Below are positions 16,415 to 23,788 of a stretch of 34,519 nt of DNA, in pieces; within the stretch, counting starts at the first letter, position 1; the number at the start of each line of letters is the position of its first letter. The notes under the pieces are model-generated. The model did not search any database, was not told where the DNA came from, and was given only the letters and a program-made list of their open reading frames with translations. Origin of the DNA: Alphaproteobacteria bacterium (GTDB lineage: Bacteria > Pseudomonadota > Alphaproteobacteria > CAAGCB01 > CAG-977). A program made the translations under genes and the position numbers. The stretch spans positions 1-34,519 of the forward strand of contig JAFVAT010000011.1 of NCBI GenBank assembly GCA_017480385.1. Reading direction: 5' to 3'.

Positions 16415-17061
16415 ATATACGATTTGCTATGTATTGACAAGGCATGCTGAAAAACCGAGCGGTTAAAGTAAGCTTGATAATCGCTGTTCGCCTTTTTGCC
16501 ATAAGTTTCGGATTTTTTTCAGCCAGCGGTTCATTCAGATGTTTTTTACGAAAGCGATTGAAATCTCTGTAGAAAACTTCCGTCTTTCAGAAAGCGTCAA
16601 AGCTGTCGCCAAATGTCCCCTGCGCCCGTTCAAAAGTCCTTCATGTTTTGCGTCTAATGCTTTCCCTTTGTTCTTTTTAACCGGACGAAAACATTCAGCC
16701 GCGCAGAAAACGCAGAGTTGTCGTCTTTTTTAAAAACATTTTCAATCTCCTGCCGATTTTTGCGATTCCCATAAAAAACAAAACAACTTTTACGCGTTTC
16801 GTTTTTATTCAACTGAATCATAAGATTTATTTAACTCTTTGTTCTTTTTACGTTCCATTTTTTATTATTTTTTTTCATCGACTCGTTGATTCTGTTCAAG
16901 ATTCAAAAAAGCCTTGATTTACAAGGCCTCCGAGTCGTTCAGACTCTTTCAGCGAAAAAAAAACGCAACTTTTTTTATATGTTCCTGCATTTTTTTCTGG
17001 ATTTACCGATTCGCCCCTATATATAGTGAGAAAAGTTAGTTTTTACATCAAGGATTCCATT
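16415..17061. other. Gene-poor AT-rich intergenic region
   Basis: No credible protein gene here; the few open frames have no ribosome-binding site and unnatural composition. A second TTGACA at 16434-16439 has no -10 at normal spacing. Near the right end there is a structured block (16878-16960) with CGACTCG/CGAGTCG, GAGTC/GACTC and GCCTTG/CAAGGC inverted repeats. A TATATATA stretch at 17018-17025 may serve as -10 for the ribbon-helix-helix gene. Confidence 0.55.
16904..16927 (-). terminator. Possible minus-strand intrinsic terminator
   Basis: In minus-strand sense GCCTTG-TAAAT-CAAGGC is followed by TTTTTTG. A GAGTC/GACTC hairpin lies just upstream of it, so it may end a short, otherwise unannotated minus-strand transcript; no clear promoter for one was found. 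Confidence 0.45.
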
Positions 17062-17283
17062 ATGGGAACAACCCCTGCAACCAATAAAGTCATTCCTCTT
17101 GTGCTGGACGACTCTCTTTATCAACTGATTAAAACACAAGCACAATTAGCCGGTGAACCGCTGGAAAATTTCATTCTGAACCGTTTGCATGATTCCCTTG
17201 AAGCCTGGGCCGATTATTGCTCTGCCGTTTCCATGCTGAACAATGAAGAACAGGAACATTTTCATTTGCGCGTAATCGATTAG
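17062..17283 (+). CDS. Ribbon-helix-helix-like small protein, orphan antitoxin-type
   Basis: A 73-residue protein with one basic/hydrophobic strand (KVIPLVLDD) followed by helix-turn-helix (SLYQLIKTQAQLAGEPLENF, then ILNRLHDSLEAW). This is the layout of CopG/Arc-type ribbon-helix-helix proteins and of DUF6290/RelB-like antitoxins, in which EAWADYCSAVSML would be the toxin-binding helix. The ATG at 17062 has AAGGA seven bases before it; a GTG 12 codons earlier is less likely. No toxin gene is next to it: it stands alone between a sparse region and its own terminator. It may be a stand-alone regulator or an antitoxin relic. Confidence 0.65.
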   Translation: MGTTPATNKVIPLVLDDSLYQLIKTQAQLAGEPLENFILNRLHDSLEAWADYCSAVSMLNNEEQEHFHLRVID

Positions 17284-17304
17284 CTTTATTTAAAACAAAA
17301 GAAG

Positions 17305-17332
17305 ATCCCCGGTGCGTCCGGGGATTTTTTTA
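17305..17332 (+). terminator. Intrinsic terminator of the ribbon-helix-helix gene
   Basis: ATCCCCGG/CCGGGGAT forms an 8-bp GC-rich stem with a 5-nt loop (TGCGT), followed by seven T, 21 bases after the stop. Confidence 0.88.
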
Positions 17333-17418
17333 TATCTTAATTCCTTTTTTCAAGCCATTATCCGGCTTTTTTTCATCATTATTTTCCTCATTCTTATAAA
17401 ACCGAAAAATAATTTTAC

Positions 17419-17447
17419 TTGACACAAGGGGGACTTCAAGGGATAAA
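17419..17447 (+). promoter_or_regulatory. Sigma-70 promoter of the seven-gene operon
   Basis: TTGACA (17419-17424), a 17-bp spacer and GATAAA (17442-17447) lie 34 bases before the methyltransferase start. This is the only strong promoter seen for the seven genes. Confidence 0.7.
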
Positions 17448-17480
17448 GTTTGATTCATGAAACTTTTTTAAGAGGACAAA

Positions 17481-18155
17481 ATGGAACAGATTGACACTTG
17501 GGCAAAGATCCAAAATGAAGAAGACCTTATGAACGATCACCACGCGCCGTTTTGGCGGGCGATGATTTCTCAAATGACAGAGGCTGATCTGCATAATGCT
17601 TCTGTTCTGGATTTCGGGTGCAATCAGGGCGGTTTCCTGCGCACATTATTCCGTATGAAGCCGTTTAAAAAAGGATTGGGCGTCGATTTGGCGGTCAAGT
17701 CTTTAGAAACAGCGGAAAATTTAAAGGGCAACATGCCTCTGCACTACACAACGCCGGATATTTTAAATTCAATGGAACACGAATTTGACACGGCCTTCAG
17801 CCATGATGTGATTTATCTGCTGCCCGATTTGAACGAACATGCGAATATCCTCAAACGTGTTTTAAAACCGAACGGCGTATACTATGCGGCGACCGGCTGT
17901 TATGCGGAAATGCCCCTGTGGCCGATTTGGAAAAAAGAAGTTGAAAGCTATTCCAATGTTCCTCTGCCCGATTATTCAATCAACGACTTTGCCAGAGCGT
18001 TCTGGAAAGCCGGATTTGATGTAGCCCTTCAGAAATGTATCCCGCAGGGGTTTGTTACTTGCTGGCCAGACAGAGAGGCTTACTTCCCTGAGGTAACGGA
18101 TTTCCTGAAATATTATGACTACAAGATCATTTTCCGTTTTTCAAAAAAGGACTGA
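17481..18155 (+). CDS. SAM-dependent class I methyltransferase
   Basis: A 224-residue Rossmann-fold methyltransferase. Motif I is SVLDFGCNQGGFLRTLF (about 39-55), the acidic end of strand 2 is GLGVDLAVKSLETAE, and motif IV is FDTAFSHDVIYLLPDL with a following ILKRVLKPNGVYY, as in methyltransferase_11/25 enzymes. The C-terminal third (PLWPIWKKEVESYSNVPLPD) probably shapes the substrate site. The acceptor cannot be told from sequence. It is the first gene of a seven-gene operon, with its own promoter and AGAGG before the ATG. Four bases separate its stop from the next small ORF. Confidence 0.88.
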   Translation: MEQIDTWAKIQNEEDLMNDHHAPFWRAMISQMTEADLHNASVLDFGCNQGGFLRTLFRMKPFKKGLGVDLAVKSLETAENLKGNMPLHYTTPDILNSMEHEFDTAFSHDVIYLLPDLNEHANILKRVLKPNGVYYAATGCYAEMPLWPIWKKEVESYSNVPLPDYSINDFARAFWKAGFDVALQKCIPQGFVTCWPDREAYFPEVTDFLKYYDYKIIFRFSKKD

Positions 18156-18159
18156 TGCG

Positions 18160-18288
18160 ATGACTTTTCCCGAAGGACAGCCGTTTATCCCCGATGAAAA
18201 AGACAATACGCCGCCTTGTCAAAAATCAGCGGAACATATGGAAAAACTGGCCCAAAAAACAGAGAATAAAAATGACAAAGACGCCTGA
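18160..18288 (+). CDS. 42-aa peptide ORF inside the operon
   Basis: A 42-codon frame from ATG 18160 to TGA 18286-18288, with AAGGA eight bases ahead (in the end of the methyltransferase gene). It overlaps the start of the hydrolase by 17 bases. The peptide, MTFPEGQPFIPDEKDNTPPC and then QKSAEHMEKLAQKTENKNDK, has a proline-rich front with one Cys and a charged helical tail. The spacing and overlap match the rest of the operon, which favours real translation. No family is recognised. It might be a carrier, adaptor or substrate peptide, or only a leader that couples translation. Confidence 0.5.
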   Translation: MTFPEGQPFIPDEKDNTPPCQKSAEHMEKLAQKTENKNDKDA

Positions 18289-19078
18289 AATTAAAAGCTG
18301 GAAATATTACCAAAGCAATCCTGAAAAAAGGCCGGATTGTCTGATTTTTATGTTGCACGGCTGCGGCGGCAATGCGGACGATATTTTAAAGCTTGCTCCT
18401 CAAATCAAAAAGCAAATCGGAAATAAAAACTTCGTTGCCGTCGCTCCCGACGCTTTTTTGTCGTCCGTGGAAGGAAATAATGTCTATCAGTGGTTCGATA
18501 TTGAAAACAACTATGCCAAGTCTTTGTTTTCCAAACCTTATACCGATTTATCCGAACAGGAAAAAAGTCGTTTTTCCGCAATGACAGAAGGGGAAAACGG
18601 CATGAAAGCGGCTTCTGAAACATTGAACGAGTTCCTTGATTTCTGTCAGAAAAAATTCGGTTTAAAAGATTCTCAGACTGTCATATTCGGCTATTCCCAA
18701 GGCGCAATGCAGGCGTTGGATATGGGCATCAGCCGTAAAAAGCCGGTTAAATCAATTGTCTGCGTATCGGGCTGCCTCATTCCTCCGGATCAGCAAGCAA
18801 TCAGAAAAGAGGTGACAAAAGGCGTCTGTCCGGAAATCCTGATGCTTCATGGCACCAAAGATAACGTAATAGATATCAATGCTGCCGAACAAACGGCAAA
18901 GGCACTGAGCGGTGCCGGTTTTAAAGCTCGCCTTGTCCGCCAAAACGGACTGGGTCACGGCCGCGGACAGGAAGCAGCTCTGTTTTGGGAAAAGGCGGCC
19001 TATCACACGGCGAAACAAGCGGCAAAAACGACTCCTGATCTGATAAAAACTCACACGAACCTCAGAGGCGGCAGATGA
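18272..19078 (+). CDS. Alpha/beta-hydrolase, phospholipase/carboxylesterase type
   Basis: A 268-residue esterase-like hydrolase. The oxyanion-hole strand is LIFMLHGCGGNADDI, the nucleophile elbow is VIFGYSQGAMQALDM (Ser in GYSQGA), the acid follows LMLHGTKDNVIDINAA (Asp), and the histidine is in QNGLGHGRGQEA. The catalytic triad is thus complete, as in PF02230 (phospholipase/carboxylesterase) enzymes. No signal peptide, so cytoplasmic. I chose the ATG at 18272 (MTKTPEIKSW) because upstream residues of this frame are a Lys/Arg-rich shadow of the 42-aa ORF. It overlaps the transketolase start by 4 bases (ATGA). The substrate is unknown. Confidence 0.87.
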   Translation: MTKTPEIKSWKYYQSNPEKRPDCLIFMLHGCGGNADDILKLAPQIKKQIGNKNFVAVAPDAFLSSVEGNNVYQWFDIENNYAKSLFSKPYTDLSEQEKSRFSAMTEGENGMKAASETLNEFLDFCQKKFGLKDSQTVIFGYSQGAMQALDMGISRKKPVKSIVCVSGCLIPPDQQAIRKEVTKGVCPEILMLHGTKDNVIDINAAEQTAKALSGAGFKARLVRQNGLGHGRGQEAALFWEKAAYHTAKQAAKTTPDLIKTHTNLRGGR

Positions 19079-20016
19079 CAGCCAGACTGGATTGGTCCCC
19101 TTTTACAGACCACGGCACTTTATCCGCGCTTGATTTCGCGCAGGAACATGAAAAAGCCCGATTGAATGAAATCGCGGCCAAAATGCGCTTCAATGTCATG
19201 GAAATGATGTGCGCCGCCGATTACGGTCACCCTGCGTCCTGCTTAGGGCTCAGCGATTTATTTACGGCTTTGTTTTTCGGGGAAATAATGCGCTGCAATC
19301 CGGCGGATCCGATGTGGGAGGGCCGCGATCGGCTGGTTGTTTCCAACGGGCATATTTCCGCTTTGCTGTACACGGCGCTTTCCATGGCTGGATATTTTCC
19401 TGCTTCAGACCTGAAAAATCATGCCCGCGCCGGCGGATTGCCCGGACACCCGCACCGCGACCCGCAAAGAGGCGTCGAGCTTTCCTCCGGCTCTTTGGGA
19501 CAGGGGGTCTCTGTTGCCGTCGGCATGGCCGTCGCTTTAAAGCCGCTGCGCCGCGATGTGTTCCTGACCACTTCGGACGGAGAAATTCAGGAAGGGCAAG
19601 TTTGGGAAGCTCTGCAAGCCGCGGTAAAATACAAGCTGTCCAACTTAAAAATCTTTCTGGACTGCAACGGAATTCAAAATTCAGGGCGCACTGCCGATAT
19701 TATGCCCGCCGGCGATTTAGAAAAGCTTTATACGGCCATGGGGTTTGAAGTTATTGTCTGCGACCGTGCCTGCGCTTTTGAAATTGCACAAGCCGTTCAA
19801 AAGCGAAAAGCGGAGGACAGGCCTCTTTTATGCCTGCTGTACACAATCGGCGGCAAAGGCGTTTCCTATATGGAAAACGATCCGTTCTGGCATGATGAAA
19901 TCCCGACCGGAGAGTTAAGGCAAAAGGCTTTGACGGAATTAACCGCTCAAAAGCAAAAGGCGTCCTCTTGGAAAACCTTTTTAACGCAAATGAAAGACGC
20001 GCCATGCCGACAATGA
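19075..20016 (+). CDS. Transketolase, N-terminal (TPP-binding) subunit
   Basis: A 313-residue split-transketolase N-half. Visible blocks are ADYGHPASCLGLSDLFTALF, VVSNGHISALLYTALSMAGY, GLPGHPHRDPQRGVELSSGS with LGQGVSVAVGMAVALK, and the TPP/metal motif SDGEIQEGQVWEALQAA...FLDCNGIQNSG. The usual GDGE is SDGE here, a mild change. It ends as N-halves do, ENDPFWHDEIP. Together with the next gene it makes a two-subunit enzyme of transketolase type that moves a C2 ketol group between sugar phosphates. Split forms are common in secondary and polysaccharide metabolism. The start overlaps the previous gene by 4 bases. Confidence 0.92.
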   Translation: MTARLDWSPFTDHGTLSALDFAQEHEKARLNEIAAKMRFNVMEMMCAADYGHPASCLGLSDLFTALFFGEIMRCNPADPMWEGRDRLVVSNGHISALLYTALSMAGYFPASDLKNHARAGGLPGHPHRDPQRGVELSSGSLGQGVSVAVGMAVALKPLRRDVFLTTSDGEIQEGQVWEALQAAVKYKLSNLKIFLDCNGIQNSGRTADIMPAGDLEKLYTAMGFEVIVCDRACAFEIAQAVQKRKAEDRPLLCLLYTIGGKGVSYMENDPFWHDEIPTGELRQKALTELTAQKQKASSWKTFLTQMKDAPCRQ

Positions 20017-20924
20017 TGGAAATTTTTTCAGAAGAACTTCTGAACGCCGGGCAGCAAAATCCGAATATTGTTGCTTTATCCGCCGATGTGCGCGGTTCAA
20101 CCGGATTGAAATTATTCGCCGAAGCTTTTCCCGACAGATACTTTGAAATGGGCATTTGCGAACAAAATATGATCGGTGCGGCGGCAGGCATGGCTCTGGC
20201 GGGCAAAAAAGCCGTTGCCTCCAGTTATGCCTGTTTCAGTCCGGGCCGAACGTGGGAACAGATCCGCAATGCCGTCTGCATGGACAAGGCTGATGTTAAA
20301 ATTATCGGAGCCCACATCGGCGTCGGATCGGGACGCAACGGACCGACGCACCAATCTTTTGAGGATATTGCCTTAACAGCCTGCCTGCCTCATTTGAGCG
20401 TTTACAGCCCCGCAACAAAACAGGACGTCCGTCTGTGCGCAAAAGAAATGCTGAACACATTCGGACCGGCTTATATCCGTCTGTCTGCAGAACTCTGCCC
20501 TGAGCCAGCGGAATACCGCTGCAGTCTTAAGGGGCTGTCTCTTTTAAAACACGGAAAAGATTTCGCCGTTATCGGCACGGGCGGAATTTTAAGAAAAGCA
20601 TTAAAAGCCGTTAAAATATTTGAAGAAAACTCTCCTTTTCAGACTGCCGTTTTTAATATGGTCCGTCTAGATTCCCTGAACGGTGAAATTTTTGACCCCT
20701 TAAAACATTTCAAGGCCGTTCTCTGTCTGGAGGAACATCAAACAAACGGCGGTCTGGCCTCATTAATCGCTCCCTTTTTCGCGGCAGATAAAACTTTGCC
20801 GCCGCTGTACCGCATGGGGATCGATCTGCGCTTCGGAGCCTCTATGGACGCCGAAGATTTATATTCTTTCCTGAATTTGTCTGAACAAAACATTTTATCC
20901 CGTTTGACTGAAATTGCCGCATGA
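20004..20924 (+). CDS. Transketolase, C-terminal subunit
   Basis: A roughly 306-residue pyrimidine-binding half. It has VALSADVRGSTGL, the catalytic-Glu motif YFEMGICEQNMIGAAAGMAL, then ASSYACFSPGRTWEQIRNAV and GAHIGVGSGRNGPTHQSFED, all typical of split transketolase beta subunits, and a transketolase C-terminal domain (about 185-300, VIGTGGILRKAL...LCLEEHQTNGG). The ATG at 20004 or those at 20013 and 20016 can start it; all lie in or at the end of the N-subunit gene, so translation is coupled. An ATG 12 codons upstream is less likely. It overlaps the next gene by 4 bases. Confidence 0.92.
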   Translation: MPTMMEIFSEELLNAGQQNPNIVALSADVRGSTGLKLFAEAFPDRYFEMGICEQNMIGAAAGMALAGKKAVASSYACFSPGRTWEQIRNAVCMDKADVKIIGAHIGVGSGRNGPTHQSFEDIALTACLPHLSVYSPATKQDVRLCAKEMLNTFGPAYIRLSAELCPEPAEYRCSLKGLSLLKHGKDFAVIGTGGILRKALKAVKIFEENSPFQTAVFNMVRLDSLNGEIFDPLKHFKAVLCLEEHQTNGGLASLIAPFFAADKTLPPLYRMGIDLRFGASMDAEDLYSFLNLSEQNILSRLTEIAA

Positions 20925-21820
20925 CTGAATTGGAACAAACTCTTTACCGTCTGATCACACGCAAAAGCTTTCGCAAGTGGGCTCTGCCGCCGAACGCCGC
21001 GGAACGGATCAAAACCGCAGTTGCCCTTTGCACGGCAGAAAACAAACCGTTAAACTTCGTTTTTGAATTCGGCGGCTATAAGCTATGGCGCCTGCCTTCC
21101 GCCCCCTATCCCGATTTGGCGGAAACATATATGCTGCGCCACTATGCCGCTTATCTGCAGCCGATTGCCGAGGCTTATCCGCCCGGAGCAAACATGTATT
21201 TTGCTTCCGATGACTGCGTTGTGGAACGCATGAACAACATCAAGCCGGAAGCATTAGAAATTTATGCCGCCGCTTTTCGAAACTGTTTAAAACAAATTGA
21301 ACCGGAACTGCCCGACAATATCAAAATGTCTTATATCCGGCTGGCGGAGCTTTACCCGTCCCGTAAAGAATTGGAGGACGAATTGAAGATTGCCTTTGCC
21401 GACAACATGAAAAAATTTGAAACGTGGACACCGGAAAAAAAAGACAGAATGCTTAAACGCGCTCAATTAAACTTTTGTCCCTCCGGTCCCTTAGCCGCCG
21501 AGGATTTATCTGATATTTCCGAAACGGAACTTTCCCTGCGGCTGATTACCGGCGCCGTTTATCATGATGCTTTTGAAGATTGCTCCCGCCGCAGAGAATT
21601 TGTCGTGGGAAAAGACAGGATTCTTTTGTTCTGTACGCCTATTCCGGAAGCAGTCGCTATTGGCACAACAAAAGCCTCCGTCACAAAATTCTGGACCGGC
21701 GTCGGCGTGCTCGAAAACGGTTTGGAAAAAGTTCTGTCTCCTTCAGCATGGGAAAAAAACAAGAGGACAAAACATGAAAAAAATCATTTCGGCTCCTTCC
21801 CGCCCCAAAGCTCACTATAA
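20921..21820 (+). CDS. Putative isocyanide-synthase-like (DIT1/PvcA-like) protein
   Basis: A 299-residue soluble protein I cannot assign firmly. The segment LNFVFEFGGYK (about 44-54), PDLAE (64-68), then YLQPIAEAYPPGANMYFASDDCVV (in pieces, about 78-101) follows the order and spacing of the DIT1/PvcA family: an (L/P)-x-F-P-x-K strand, PD-x-AE, and YPPGA followed by SDG. In that family the enzyme (IsnA/PvcA) joins an amino acid and ribulose-5-phosphate to make an isonitrile. Differences from the family, for example GGYK for FPxK and SDD for SDG, are clear. The C-terminal KASVTKFWTGVGVLENG is not recognised. Its last 47 bases overlap the RidA gene in another frame. Confidence 0.4.
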   Translation: MTELEQTLYRLITRKSFRKWALPPNAAERIKTAVALCTAENKPLNFVFEFGGYKLWRLPSAPYPDLAETYMLRHYAAYLQPIAEAYPPGANMYFASDDCVVERMNNIKPEALEIYAAAFRNCLKQIEPELPDNIKMSYIRLAELYPSRKELEDELKIAFADNMKKFETWTPEKKDRMLKRAQLNFCPSGPLAAEDLSDISETELSLRLITGAVYHDAFEDCSRRREFVVGKDRILLFCTPIPEAVAIGTTKASVTKFWTGVGVLENGLEKVLSPSAWEKNKRTKHEKNHFGSFPPQSSL

Positions 21821-22157
21821 TAATGCCGTTGCCGCCGAAGGAAAGTTCTTGTTCATTGCTACGCAGCCCTCGACAGACTGGGAAACCGGCACGTTTTTAG
21901 ACGGCGATATTTATTTTCAAACGCAAAAAGCTCTGGAAAATATCGTTTATTTTCTCAGTCGGGAAAACATAACTTTGGACAATGTCGTTAAAATGGGAAT
22001 CTTTCTGGCTGACATCAACGATTTTGACGCGATGAACGAAGTTTACAACCGCTTTTTTCCTGATCCTGAAACGGCACCCGTTCGCTTTACCCTGCAAACG
22101 CCCTTCCCGAATAAAAAAATCAAAGTCGAATTTGAAGCTATCGCCGTTCTGCCCTGA
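21774..22157 (+). CDS. RidA/YjgF-family protein
   Basis: A 127-residue RidA/YER057c/UK114-type protein. The end APVRFTLQTPFPNKKIKVEF, with the arginine that in RidA binds the substrate carboxylate, followed by EAIAVLP, is diagnostic. The pattern YNNAVAAEGKFLFIATQPST and DIYFQTQKALENIVYFLSRE is also typical. RidA proteins hydrolyse reactive enamine/imine intermediates. Here it is the seventh and last gene of the operon, so it may protect against, or use, an imine intermediate of that pathway rather than do housekeeping. AAGAGGACAAA precedes the ATG. No clear terminator follows before the convergent metallopeptidase gene. Confidence 0.92.
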   Translation: MKKIISAPSRPKAHYNNAVAAEGKFLFIATQPSTDWETGTFLDGDIYFQTQKALENIVYFLSRENITLDNVVKMGIFLADINDFDAMNEVYNRFFPDPETAPVRFTLQTPFPNKKIKVEFEAIAVLP

Positions 22158-22207
22158 CAAACACGGAAAAACAAAAAGCTCATCAAACCAGCGGGTCTTT
22201 TTATGTT

Positions 22208-23206
22208 TTAACGTCCGCGATTCTTTTTCAAATCAAAGAACGCACCTGCGCTCATCGTTACGCGGAAACCGGAAGAATTTGCTTTCTTTTCGGTAGCGGG
22301 AGCCTCTTTAACAGGCAGGTCTTTATAGCTTTTATCGGGCAGTACCCCCATTTTCTGCATACGCGCTGTAAAATAAGTATCTGCTGTTTCAACCGTATCG
22401 CGAGAAATTGCAATTTTATTTTCCGCTTCCAATATATCCGGTTTCTTGGCCCAATATTTGTCGCCGTTGGCATCAATACACAAATCATTTGTTATTGTCG
22501 CGGAAGAAACAGATTTATTATGCATTCCTTTAATACCTGAAGACAGTTCTCTTTTCAAAGGATTCAGTTGATACTGTTCTTCATACGCCCGAACGATCGA
22601 CGTATTATCGTACCAACCCTCAAAAGCCGCACGCAGAACCGCTCCATTTGCCTCTTTTTGTCCTTTTTGAACAAATGGAACGACTTTTGCAATAACAGGA
22701 GCCGCATTAGCATTCATTGCCATTAAAGGTTCCTTTGATCCGGTCGTCGCCGCGTATTCCAAACAAGCTCCGGCAGCCACAGCTTGAGCGTCTGCTTCCA
22801 TTGCGCGCGAAAGCATAATGGAAGACTTCAAATCGTAATTTTCAAAATTACAATGATAGCCCTTTTCAAACTGGCATGCATGGCGAGATTCATGCACCAG
22901 CGTTGAAAACAGAGACTTTGGAGGAAAACACGTACTGAGCGTAATTGTTTTTCCACTTTCACTGGCAGCCCCTTTAGCGTTATACATACTTTGAAATTTC
23001 AGTTTATACCCAGCAGCGCAAGCTTGTTCCAAAATACTTTTTCCCAACGGGGAATTTTTGGCAACTTCATTAATAATGGAAATCATTCTTTTAGCTTCGT
23101 GAGGCATAACATCCATATTAAAATCTACCAAAGGTGCTTCTTTCGGCGCGGAATTATCATATGGATATTGCGCGTAATACTCTGCAAACTCACGATAAAA
23201 AGCCAT
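22208..23206 (-). CDS. Putative HExxH-type zinc metallopeptidase (DUF6782-like), paralogue 2
   Basis: A 332-residue paralogue of the protein at 9613-10620. The motif HESRHACQFEKGYHC (about residues 110-124) is followed by LSRAMEADAQAVAAG; AAFEGWYDN, KYWAKKPDILEAE and the RGR end are shared. It has only a few cysteines, against a dozen or so in paralogue 1. The N-terminal 35 residues are Tyr/Pro-rich (REFAEYYAQYPYDNSAPKE) and not a signal peptide. The chosen ATG (23204-23206) has GAGGACGCAA ahead; an in-frame ATG ten codons upstream lacks that. Neighbouring genes give no clue to substrate. Cytoplasmic action, or delivery by a signal-independent secretion route, are both possible. Confidence 0.7.
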   Translation of the reverse strand: MAFYREFAEYYAQYPYDNSAPKEAPLVDFNMDVMPHEAKRMISIINEVAKNSPLGKSILEQACAAGYKLKFQSMYNAKGAASESGKTITLSTCFPPKSLFSTLVHESRHACQFEKGYHCNFENYDLKSSIMLSRAMEADAQAVAAGACLEYAATTGSKEPLMAMNANAAPVIAKVVPFVQKGQKEANGAVLRAAFEGWYDNTSIVRAYEEQYQLNPLKRELSSGIKGMHNKSVSSATITNDLCIDANGDKYWAKKPDILEAENKIAISRDTVETADTYFTARMQKMGVLPDKSYKDLPVKEAPATEKKANSSGFRVTMSAGAFFDLKKNRGR

Positions 23207-23668
23207 TTGCGTCCTCTTATTATTCCAGCATTTCAAAAAAGATTTTAAAAAAATTTCAAAGAAAAATCAATATCGACAAAAAAATAAAGTAATTCTTTTA
23301 ACATAATGGCCTCTGCATCTGTATTTAAAACAAAAAAAAAGAAAGAATCCTTTGCCTCCTTCTCTTTAACAGTCAAGTTTTAAATAAATATAAATATTGA
23401 ATCTGCTTATTTTTTCTTCTTCATACAAAGAATCGCCGTATCACATATATTCATAAAAATGAGTTTTTTTACAGAAAATTTAAAACTATCCTGCGCAAAA
23501 AAATAAAAGCGGCAATCGCGCCGCCAAAATTTTAAGGATTTCCGCCCTTTTTATCCCGTTATATCCCGTTTAATCCCACTTTATCCCGTCAAAGCAAAAT
23601 ATATAAAACTATGTTTCGTCTTACAAAAAAGTTTGTTTCAACGATTTTCAGATTCTTTTTAAAAACTA
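23207..23668. other. AT-rich intergenic region upstream of metallopeptidase 2
   Basis: No gene is seen in these 460 bp. They hold a possible GCGGC/GCCGC hairpin (about 23510-23525) and four 10-bp direct repeats at 23551-23590. The rest is AT-rich and A/T-homopolymer-rich, typical of a promoter region for the minus-strand peptidase gene. Confidence 0.5.
23551..23590. repeat. Four 10-bp direct repeats, (T/A)NATCCCGTT
   Basis: TTATCCCGTT, ATATCCCGTT, TAATCCCACT and TTATCCCGTC follow one another with an exact 10-bp period, so the ATCCC cores lie on one face of the helix. This looks like an array of protein-binding sites (operator or iteron). The core is a little like a DnaA box (TTATCCACA) but differs at the important positions. 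Confidence 0.55.
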
Positions 23669-23698
23669 AAAAAGCCCTTGAAAATCAAGGGCTTTTTT
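23669..23698 (-). terminator. Intrinsic terminator of tRNA-Thr
   Basis: In minus-strand sense, AGCCCTTG-ATTTT-CAAGGGCT, extended by A/T pairs, runs into TTTTTTAG just after the tRNA CCA end. The perfect stem has symmetric A and T tracts. Confidence 0.85.
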
Positions 23699-23700
23699 AA

Positions 23701-23776
<76 letters not shown>

Positions 23777-23788
23777 ACGGCAGAGTTC

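Noticed and set aside
16539-16733. 64-codon plus-strand frame in the intergenic region
   Set aside because: No ribosome-binding site and Lys/Phe/Ser-rich AT-derived sequence; nothing supports translation.
23207-23668. Chromosome origin
   Set aside because: AT-rich, near gyrB and with TTATCCC repeats, but there are no true DnaA boxes (TTATNCACA) and dnaA is over 6 kb away.
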